A stretch of 7,588 bases of DNA from positions 1 through 7,588 of the forward strand of contig DATMAC010000005.1 in the NCBI GenBank assembly GCA_035573655.1, in the 5' to 3' direction. This document shows, one piece after another, positions 1-5,502 of the stretch. The translations under genes and the position numbers were made by a program. Under the pieces are notes generated by a model. That model did no database searches, was not told the origin of the DNA, and saw nothing but the letters and a program-made list of their open reading frames with translations. This stretch comes from Thermoflexus sp035573655 (GTDB taxonomy: Bacteria; Chloroflexota; Anaerolineae; Thermoflexales; Thermoflexaceae). Numbering within the stretch: the first letter of the stretch is position 1; the number at the start of each line of letters is the position of its first letter.

Positions 1-64
1 GCGAGCACTGCTGAATAGTTACCCCCAAAACTCCGGATTGAAACCGGGAACATCGAACGGGGCC

Positions 65-898
65 TCAGCCTTTCACTCCACCCGCGTAAATTTGCAACAG
101 ATAACGTTGCGTGAGCACAAAGAACAAAAGGACAGGCAGAACATAAAACAAGCCGACCGCCGCGATTACCCCGTAATTCACGAACAGGATCTCCCCTGCC
201 CCTCCAGCGGTGACGCTTCGGATGTAGACCGAAAGGGTCCAATTACGGAGGCTGGGCATATAGATATAGGGCAGCAGGAATTCGTTCCAGCCCAGGATGA
301 ACGCAAAGACGGCCAGGGCGGCGATGCCCGGACGGACGAGGGGCAACATCACCCGACGCCATGCTTGGAAACGGGAACAACCGTCGATCAAAGCTGCCAT
401 CTCCACATCCCAGGGGACGTTGTCGAAGAACCCCTTCATCACCCAAATCCCCAACGGGAGCTCCAGCGCCGTCTTCACCAACGCCACCCCGATCAACGTG
501 TCATAAAGCCGCAACGCCCGCAGCACGTAAAAGATCGCGATCAACAAGGTGATGCTGGGGAAGGCGTGGAGGACAAGGACCAACATCAGGAAGAAACGCC
601 GGCCGCGGAAGGATAGCCGGGATAACGCATAAGCGGCCGTGGATGAGATGAAGAGGAGAATGAGCGTATAGCCCCCGGCGAGGAGCGCCGAGTTCAAAGC
701 GGCCACCCAGATGCTCGGACGCCCACCCCACGGCCGAACGAGGAAACGCCAGTTCTCCAGCGTGAAGCCCATGGGGGTTAGACCCCGGGTCTGGGTGGAG
801 AACGCCCCGATGAACAACCACGCATACAGGAGAAGCAGGGGGATGGAGAGGGCGAACAGAACCAGATATGGGAAGGCGCCCTTCGCTCGGCCCCACAT
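65..898 (-). CDS. Carbohydrate ABC transporter permease, MalG type (CUT1); candidate InoG
   Basis: Inner-membrane permease of a CUT1 carbohydrate importer, pairing with the MalF-type protein encoded just upstream. From the chosen ATG it has 277 residues, the usual size. An N-terminal membrane segment lies near residues 9-33, followed by about five more. The cytoplasmic EAA loop, which docks the ATPase, is at about 166-191 (E166, A168-A169, D172-G173, then LP at 185-186 and PG at 190-191). The C-terminus, RYLLQ near 265-269 and ending in GGVKG, is typical of complete MalG proteins. A GTG at 925 would add nine residues and overlap the preceding gene by 26 bases. I prefer the ATG at 898 because GAGGGG lies seven bases upstream of it and it follows the preceding stop as TGA-g-ATG. 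The CUT1 permease call is secure. The substrate (inositol or its phosphate) is inferred only from the neighbours. Confidence 0.93.
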   Translation of the reverse strand: MWGRAKGAFPYLVLFALSIPLLLLYAWLFIGAFSTQTRGLTPMGFTLENWRFLVRPWGGRPSIWVAALNSALLAGGYTLILLFISSTAAYALSRLSFRGRRFFLMLVLVLHAFPSITLLIAIFYVLRALRLYDTLIGVALVKTALELPLGIWVMKGFFDNVPWDVEMAALIDGCSRFQAWRRVMLPLVRPGIAALAVFAFILGWNEFLLPYIYMPSLRNWTLSVYIRSVTAGGAGEILFVNYGVIAAVGLFYVLPVLLFFVLTQRYLLQIYAGGVKG

Positions 899-899
899 C

Positions 900-1895
900 T
901 CAGATCCCCTCGATCTTAGGCTCACCCATCATCTCCCGGAAGCGGAAGACCCGCAAATAGATCAGCGAAGCGACGATCCCAATGGCCACCAGCACCGCGG
1001 CGAGCGCGGCCCCGAAACCGAACTGGGTGTTCCCGAAATAGTTCGAGAGCGCCTGATGATAGGCATAAAGCGCCCACACCTCCGTCCGATAAAAGCCCGG
1101 CCCGCCCTCGGTGAGCAGGAGGATGTATTCAAACGAAGCCAGGAGGGAAAGGGTCTGGTAAGCGGTTACGAACATAATCGGCCAGCGGATGAGCGGCAGG
1201 ATGATCCGCCGGATGATCTGCCATGTCGTCGCCCCATCCACCCGGGCTGCCATAATATAGTCCGGCGGGATGGCCTTGATGGCCGAGGTGAAAATGATCA
1301 TCCCCAAGGAGGCCCCCACGAACCCGTTGGCGAGGATGATGACCCCCCATGGTTGAGTGGTCAGCCAGTTTCGAGGGGGAACCCCCAAAGGACCCAGCAC
1401 CTGGTTGAAGGTTCCGAAGGGGGCAGGCGCCGTCGCCCAGCTCCATAAAATCGCGTACACCACCGAGGGCGTGATCCGCGGCAACAGCCAGAGGGCCCGG
1501 AAAAGCACCCCCACCTGCTCTTTGATGTGTGTCGTCAGCAGCGCCAAGATCAGCCCCATTCCGACGTTGAAGGTCAGAGTCGCGAAGACGTAAAGGAAGG
1601 TGTTCTGCAAGATACGGGAGGTGTAAGGGCTGGCGATGATACGCCGGTAGTTCTCCAGGCCGATCACTTGCACGCGGCCCAATGTGGCCACGCTCATATT
1701 GGTTAAGCTGATCCAGAAGGTGAGGATCACCGGGGCGACGAAGAACAACAAAACGATAAGGGCCGCCGGGCTCAAAAAGACCAGCAGCGCCAGCCCCAGC
1801 CGCGGGCCATACCCCCTCAGCCCGGGGAGGGGGAGGGCGATCGCCTCCCCCTCCACCATTTGAGGAACTCCCTTCCCTGCTCCGATGCGCCTCAT
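900..1895 (-). CDS. Carbohydrate ABC transporter permease, MalF type (CUT1); candidate InoF
   Basis: Membrane permease forming a heterodimer with the MalG-type protein. It has 331 residues with about six membrane segments, the first near 33-60 after a short cytoplasmic N-terminus. The EAA loop is at about 213-237 (YIMAARVDGATTWQ, then ILPL). The LTEGGPG motif at 261-267 is a hallmark of MalF/UgpA-type CUT1 permeases. The start at 1895 overlaps the stop of the binding-protein gene as ATGA, which points to translational coupling. An in-frame ATG at 1859, with GGGAG upstream, is a reasonable alternative and would remove 12 residues. Like its partner it lacks an ATPase gene nearby, so it may use a shared MsiK-like ATPase encoded elsewhere. 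Family is certain; an InoF role is inference from the locus. Confidence 0.93.
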   Translation of the reverse strand: MRRIGAGKGVPQMVEGEAIALPLPGLRGYGPRLGLALLVFLSPAALIVLLFFVAPVILTFWISLTNMSVATLGRVQVIGLENYRRIIASPYTSRILQNTFLYVFATLTFNVGMGLILALLTTHIKEQVGVLFRALWLLPRITPSVVYAILWSWATAPAPFGTFNQVLGPLGVPPRNWLTTQPWGVIILANGFVGASLGMIIFTSAIKAIPPDYIMAARVDGATTWQIIRRIILPLIRWPIMFVTAYQTLSLLASFEYILLLTEGGPGFYRTEVWALYAYHQALSNYFGNTQFGFGAALAAVLVAIGIVASLIYLRVFRFREMMGEPKIEGI

Positions 1896-3337
1896 CGGAT
1901 GATCACCTTATCTCCTAGTCGGGCCTGCAGCTCCTTGACCACCATGTCCACCGCCTGATCGGGCTTCATCTCGCCGCCCATCACCGCGGAGAGAGCGGTC
2001 CAGACCACCTCATCATACGCCGAGAAATCCGCGTGGTTGGGCGCGTACGTGGCGTATTCCACCATGTAGGCGGTCTGCTGCAGGAACTTAGCCTTCACGT
2101 ATTCGGGATGATTGATCTGGGTGGTTAGGATGGCCAAATGGGCGCTCTCCACCGCGTGTTTGGTGTTCAGGTCCGGCGTGGTCGCCATGGCGATCAGACG
2201 GAAGGCCAGCTCCTGGTTCTTCTTCCCGCTGGCCTTCTCCGAAGTCACCATATAGACCAGTGGATGGGAAAGGGTGGTGGGCTTCCCACCCGGCTCGCCG
2301 GCGGGGATCAGCGCGAAGCCGATCTTCTCCCACAGATCCGGCTCCTGGCGACCGAACTGGGTCAACCACTGGGCCCAGTGCCACGTCCCGCCGTTCCAGA
2401 AAAGGACCTGATCCCCCGTGCTCACCGTCTCGTGCCACACATTCCACTCCGTCCCAATGAAGTCCTTCGGGGTTGTCCCGAAGGTGAAGACCGTATCGTA
2501 ATGAAATTGGAAGTGTTTCAGAAGGGCCTCCCGGTCCAGCACCAGCTTGCCGGTCTGCGGGTCCTGGAGCTGCCCTCCGAAGGCCATGTAGAACTGGTAG
2601 AAATCGAGACCGCGCCGGGGCCGCGGCCAATACCCATAGCCGGGCTGGACAATCCCTTTATCCTGGGCCTCCTTGGCCAGACGGAGCATGTCGTGGAGGG
2701 TGAATTGACCCGCCTTGATCTGCTCCGGCAGCGCGTTGATCTGCTCCTCGGACCAACCGAGCTTCTTCAACAGCGCCTTGCTGAAATACATCGGCCGGGC
2801 TTCCGTGTCCTGGGGGATCGCCCAGCGCTGGCCCTTATATTCCACCGATCGCCATAGCCCGGGGATGATGTCCTTGAGACCCGTCTGGGCCTCATATTTG
2901 CGGATGAGATCATCCAACGGGATGATGAACCCCGCTTCAGACCACGGGGCCACATCCTCGTGGCCGCTCAGGATGATGTCGGGGGCGTTCCCGGCCTGAG
3001 CCGCCAGCAGGAACCGCTGTCGATACTCGTCCCAGGTGCTGGTGTCGAACGAGGCATCCACCTTCACCCGGATGTTCGCCCCCTCCGCCGCCAGCGCCGC
3101 GTTGAGGGCCTCCGCCGCCGCCACCAGGTTGTCCGCCCGATAATGGGAGGCCTGCTCCGGCCCGATGGTCCACGCCGTCAGAACCACTTCCTTCGGAGGC
3201 GGGGTTGGGGTGGGAGGGGCCGGAGTAGCCGCGGGTGGCGGAGCAGCCGGCGTCGCTGTGGGAGGAGCCGGGGTCGCCGCCGGCGCACACGCCACCAGGC
3301 TGAGGGCCAGACCGAGAGCGAGCAACCAGCGAGCCAT
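1892..3337 (-). CDS. Carbohydrate ABC transporter solute-binding lipoprotein (CUT1); candidate InoE
   Basis: Extracellular substrate-binding protein of the CUT1 importer, 481 residues. It begins with a short lipoprotein signal peptide: hydrophobic residues 4-16 and a lipobox ending at C17 (L14-V-A-C17). Residues 18-48 form a Pro/Ala/Thr linker that probably tethers the domain to the cell surface. The folded domain starts with VVLTAWT at 51-57. An aromatic-rich stretch (FWNGGTWHWAQW) in the second half suits sugar binding. A strong AAGGAGGAG ribosome site lies just before the ATG. The gene is first in its operon (binding protein, MalF, MalG) and has its own apparent promoter. Its place beside iolM and iolN recalls the Thermotoga InoE gene order, so myo-inositol phosphate or a related cyclitol is the favoured ligand. 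This is not readable from the protein; a plain sugar or a glycerol-3-phosphate-like ligand remains possible. Confidence 0.92.
   Translation of the reverse strand: MARWLLALGLALSLVACAPAATPAPPTATPAAPPPAATPAPPTPTPPPKEVVLTAWTIGPEQASHYRADNLVAAAEALNAALAAEGANIRVKVDASFDTSTWDEYRQRFLLAAQAGNAPDIILSGHEDVAPWSEAGFIIPLDDLIRKYEAQTGLKDIIPGLWRSVEYKGQRWAIPQDTEARPMYFSKALLKKLGWSEEQINALPEQIKAGQFTLHDMLRLAKEAQDKGIVQPGYGYWPRPRRGLDFYQFYMAFGGQLQDPQTGKLVLDREALLKHFQFHYDTVFTFGTTPKDFIGTEWNVWHETVSTGDQVLFWNGGTWHWAQWLTQFGRQEPDLWEKIGFALIPAGEPGGKPTTLSHPLVYMVTSEKASGKKNQELAFRLIAMATTPDLNTKHAVESAHLAILTTQINHPEYVKAKFLQQTAYMVEYATYAPNHADFSAYDEVVWTALSAVMGGEMKPDQAVDMVVKELQARLGDKVIIR
3250..3280 (-). repeat. Imperfect repeat unit 1 in the binding-protein linker
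   Basis: This segment encodes residues 20-30 of the lipoprotein (AATPAPPTATP). Residues 36-46 (AATPAPPTPTP) repeat it with one change, 16 codons further on (DNA about 3202-3232). The two copies use partly different codons, so this is a conserved or old in-frame duplication in a disordered linker and not a recent exact duplication. Confidence 0.7.
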
Positions 3338-3342
3338 GATCT

Positions 3343-3348
3343 CCTCCT
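3343..3348 (-). promoter_or_regulatory. Ribosome binding site of the binding-protein gene
   Basis: AGGAGG on the minus strand, five bases before the ATG at 3337, within the purine run AAAGGAGGAG. It is a near-ideal Shine-Dalgarno site and suits the high expression expected for a binding protein. Confidence 0.85.
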
Positions 3349-3351
3349 TTC

Positions 3352-3358
3352 GTTAAGC
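3352..3358 (-). promoter_or_regulatory. Third exact GCTTAAC copy in the leader
   Basis: The heptamer GCTTAAC, present twice in the upstream tandem repeat (3402-3408 and 3413-3419), occurs a third time between the -10 box and the ribosome site. Here it lies 50 bases from the nearest copy. It may be a downstream operator half-site, or chance. Confidence 0.25.
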
Positions 3359-3375
3359 TGAGATAACCCTTTCTT

Positions 3376-3404
3376 TTTATACCCAAGCCGCCCGCCTTGA
3401 AGTT
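3376..3404 (-). promoter_or_regulatory. Probable promoter of the CUT1 transporter operon
   Basis: A clear -10 box, TATAAA, lies at 3376-3381 on the minus strand in otherwise GC-rich DNA. At 17 bases spacing the -35 position (3399-3404) reads AACTTC, a poor match to TTGACA. This position overlaps the promoter-proximal CTTAAC repeat. A good -10 with a repeat in place of the -35 is the usual design of an activator-dependent promoter. The transcript would start near 3368 and have a leader of about 30 bases. No experiment supports it. Confidence 0.55.
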
Positions 3405-3418
3405 AAGCCCGTGTTAAG
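3400..3418 (-). promoter_or_regulatory. Tandem direct repeat resembling a Pho box
   Basis: On the minus strand the sequence reads CTTAACAC-GGG-CTTAACTT: two 8-base units spaced exactly 11 bases apart, one helical turn, placed over the -35 region of the operon. PhoB/PhoP-family response regulators bind direct repeats with this 11-base period, and the cyanobacterial Pho box unit is close to PyTTAAPyPyT/A. The proximal unit matches that pattern fully and the distal one in six of eight positions. A further TTTAACAA lies 22 bases (two turns) upstream at 3433-3440. Binding by a Pho regulator is inference; another OmpR-type or unrelated regulator could use the site. Confidence 0.45.
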
Positions 3419-3428
3419 CGTATGAAGG

Positions 3429-3443
3429 GAGTTTGTTAAACTC
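3429..3443. repeat. Perfect 6-bp dyad after the iolN stop codon
   Basis: GAGTTT-GTT-AAACTC is a perfect inverted repeat with a three-base centre, four bases after the iolN stop. Its stem is AT-rich and no T-run follows on the minus strand, so it is a poor intrinsic terminator. It may be an operator dyad for the following operon. Its centre contains the TTTAAC element that is in helical phase with the Pho-like repeats. Confidence 0.4.
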
Positions 3444-3446
3444 GCT

Positions 3447-4421
3447 TCACATCGGATAGTGCAGCTCATACAGGCTCCGCCAGCCGGGCTCGAAGGGCAT
3501 CTTGAGGTAAGGCTCCAGCATCTCCCGTTCCCGCTCGGTCACCCCCTCCAGCGGCGGCAGCTTGCCGGGCGGGAAGGCCTCCAGGATATCCCGCACCAGC
3601 TTCTCCAGATAGTCCAACAGCTGCTCCACGCCCGGCTTCGCCTTCTCCGCGCTGGCCAGGGTCGCCTTCCCCACCACGCCCGGTTGATAAGCCTTCACCT
3701 CAATCGGCCGCAGGCCCACCTGGGCGTACCAGGCGATGGGCTTGCGCAATAGGTTCCCCGCCTTGTCGATGTGCTCGCTATCGGTGGGCAGAAAACTGTA
3801 AGGCTCCGTGTCCACCGCATCCTCCATCCGGATGAACTCCGGGAACAGGGCCAAGCTCCAGCTGGTCTCCACCTCATCGGCGTGGATGAAATGGGTCTCG
3901 TAGGGCCCGCCCTCGGACTTCAGCTTGAAGTGATCCGGGATGGCGTGGTACCAGTTGACGTTGACGATGATCGCCGGCACTTTGTAGGTCTTGGCGAAAC
4001 GGTGGATGGCGATGGGGATGACGTATTCCTGTCCGTGGCCGTTGAGGATGATCTGCTTGCGGAAGCCCGCGTTCCAGAACCCGGCGATGATCGCCGTGAG
4101 CATCTCGACGAAGGTGTCCTCCGGCACGATGATCGTGCCCGGCATCCCCATGTGGTGATAGGGATGGGATCCGAACCAGAGGGGCTGGCTCACCGTGCAC
4201 CCCGTCCGCAGGGCCACCTGCTCCGCCATGCGGGTGACCAGGAAGACATCCTCCCCGTAGGGCGCGTGCGGGCCATGGGCCTCGGTGGCCCCCACTGGGA
4301 TGATGATCAGGTCGTTCTGCTTGAGGCGCTCCATGACCTGCTTGCCGGTCATGTTCTGGAAATAGATCCCCGTCGGCCGATCCATATGGCCGCCTTCCGG
4401 CGGGATCTGCCACTTGCCCAT
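3447..4421 (-). CDS. iolN: Creatininase-family hydrolase, probable 3-dehydro-scyllo-inosose hydrolase (IolN)
   Basis: Cytoplasmic metal-dependent hydrolase of the creatininase family, 324 residues. In the Thermotoga inositol route IolN opens the ring of the diketo-inositol made by IolM to give 5-keto-L-gluconate. Family motifs are clear: PVGATEAHGPH at 42-52 with E47 and H49, D58 in the GED turn, NGHGQE at 127-132 with H129, and HADEVETS at 180-187 with E183 and E185. These are the likely metal ligands. Family members usually read NGHGGN and HAGExETS, so Q131-E132 and D182 are departures that could reflect a different substrate. GAGGAGG six bases upstream supports the ATG at 4421. The gene lies 27 bases after the second dehydrogenase, in one operon with IolM. 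The family is sure; the IolN role rests on co-location with IolM. Other creatininase-like amidohydrolase roles are less likely. Confidence 0.78.
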   Translation of the reverse strand: MGKWQIPPEGGHMDRPTGIYFQNMTGKQVMERLKQNDLIIIPVGATEAHGPHAPYGEDVFLVTRMAEQVALRTGCTVSQPLWFGSHPYHHMGMPGTIIVPEDTFVEMLTAIIAGFWNAGFRKQIILNGHGQEYVIPIAIHRFAKTYKVPAIIVNVNWYHAIPDHFKLKSEGGPYETHFIHADEVETSWSLALFPEFIRMEDAVDTEPYSFLPTDSEHIDKAGNLLRKPIAWYAQVGLRPIEVKAYQPGVVGKATLASAEKAKPGVEQLLDYLEKLVRDILEAFPPGKLPPLEGVTEREREMLEPYLKMPFEPGWRSLYELHYPM

Positions 4422-4427
4422 CGCGAA

Positions 4428-4434
4428 CCTCCTC
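4428..4434 (-). promoter_or_regulatory. Ribosome binding site of iolN
   Basis: GAGGAGG on the minus strand, six bases before the ATG at 4421. It fixes that start over the internal ATG at 4385. Confidence 0.8.
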
Positions 4435-4448
4435 TATGAAGGATTGCC

Positions 4449-5486
4449 CTACCCGGAAACGTCCTCCGGCACCATCATCACCTTCACCGCCTCCCCTCGG
4501 CGCAGGTGCTCCAACCCCTCTCCGAACCGATCAAGGGTCAGGCGGTGGGTGACGAATACCTCGGGCTGGATCACGCCGCGTTCCAGCATTTGAATGGCCA
4601 AGGGGAAGGTATGACGGCCCACGTAGCTGCCCACCACCCGCAGCTCCCGGCGGGTGATCTCGTACTGAGCGATCTCCGCCCGCGCCTGGGCGTTCATGCC
4701 GAAGAGGACTACCGTCCCCCCCGGGCGGGCCAGGCGCAGCGCCGTCGCCATCAGCGACCCCACCGCGTCCACCACCACATCCGCCCCGATCCCCGTGGCC
4801 TTCCGGACCACCGCCTCCAGGTCCTCCTCCCGGGGGTTCACCACGAGATCTGCGCCGGCTTGCCGCGCGAACGACAGCCGGAAGGGCGCGATGTCCGCCG
4901 CGATGAGCGTCCCCGCCCCGCTGGCGCGGAAGATCTGAAGGAACAGCAACCCCACCGGCCCACACCCCAGCACCACCGCGTGCTCGCCTGGGTGCAGCCG
5001 CGCTTGAAGCGTTCCCCCTACGACGGTCGAGAGCACCTCCGTGAAGATCGCCCGCTCCAGGGGCACCTCCGGGGAGATCGGGAACAGGGCTCGGGCCGGA
5101 GCGATCTCGTAAGGCGCCAATCCCCCATCGAGGAAGATCCCGAGGGTGGTGAACCGCTCGCAGTGGTTGTAGAGCCCGCGCTGGCAGAAGGCGCACACGC
5201 CGCAATAGAGGTTCGGGGCGATCGCCACCCGATCCCCCGGGCGCAGGTGGGTCACCGCCGGCCCGACCTCCACCACACGGCCGATCACCTCATGCCCCAG
5301 AATGACCCCGGGGGTCGCTGGATGGCCCGGCGGGACCTCCAGGATGTGCAGGTCGGTGCCGCAGATCCCACACGCCTCCACTCGCAGAAGCACATCGTCG
5401 GGGTTCCGAAGGCGCGGCACCGGCCGCTCCTCCAACGCCCAGCGCCCTTCCCCTTGGAACACCACCGCCGGCATTCGTTCCGCCAT
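4449..5486 (-). CDS. Zinc-dependent medium-chain alcohol/polyol dehydrogenase
   Basis: Cytoplasmic NAD(P)-dependent medium-chain dehydrogenase, 345 residues, of the sorbitol/threonine dehydrogenase type. Catalytic zinc ligands are C42 (ACGICGTDLH), H65 and E66 (GHE), with E150 as a likely further ligand. Structural zinc is held by C95, C98, C101 and C109. The Rossmann motif is GCGPVG at 174-179, and D198 at the end of the second strand favours NAD over NADP. A reading frame open to 5576 would add 30 Arg-rich residues overlapping iolM; I reject it because GGGAGGAGG sits five bases before the ATG at 5486. The gene lies 16 bases after iolM and 27 before iolN, so it should act in the same pathway. 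It is clearly diverged from IolM. Possible jobs are first oxidation of a cyclitol (IolG is not visible), or reduction of a keto-acid product. The substrate cannot be read from sequence. Confidence 0.9.
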   Translation of the reverse strand: MAERMPAVVFQGEGRWALEERPVPRLRNPDDVLLRVEACGICGTDLHILEVPPGHPATPGVILGHEVIGRVVEVGPAVTHLRPGDRVAIAPNLYCGVCAFCQRGLYNHCERFTTLGIFLDGGLAPYEIAPARALFPISPEVPLERAIFTEVLSTVVGGTLQARLHPGEHAVVLGCGPVGLLFLQIFRASGAGTLIAADIAPFRLSFARQAGADLVVNPREEDLEAVVRKATGIGADVVVDAVGSLMATALRLARPGGTVVLFGMNAQARAEIAQYEITRRELRVVGSYVGRHTFPLAIQMLERGVIQPEVFVTHRLTLDRFGEGLEHLRRGEAVKVMMVPEDVSG

Positions 5487-5491
5487 CCCTG

Positions 5492-5500
5492 CCTCCTCCC
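5492..5500 (-). promoter_or_regulatory. Ribosome binding site deciding the start of the second dehydrogenase
   Basis: GGGAGGAGG on the minus strand, five bases before the ATG at 5486 and just after the iolM stop at 5503. No comparable site precedes the upstream ATG at 5576. Confidence 0.85.
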
Positions 5501-5502
5501 GC

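Noticed and set aside
37..46. The word GGATTGAAAC-like sequence near the window edge, which resembles the 3' end of some CRISPR repeats.
   Set aside because: Only one copy is present, with no second repeat or spacer pattern; a single short word is not evidence for an array.
1..64. A possible terminator after the MalG gene: CCGG-TTTCAAT-CCGG followed by AGTTTT on the minus strand.
   Set aside because: The stem is only four base pairs and the T-run is short, so it is too weak to call a terminator. Nothing else is clear in these 64 bases.
899..925. The GTG start at 925 for the MalG-type permease, with a 26-base overlap.
   Set aside because: The ATG at 898 has a well-spaced GAGGGG and a TGA-g-ATG junction and gives the usual family N-terminus. 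The GTG has GGGAG upstream, so it is not excluded outright.
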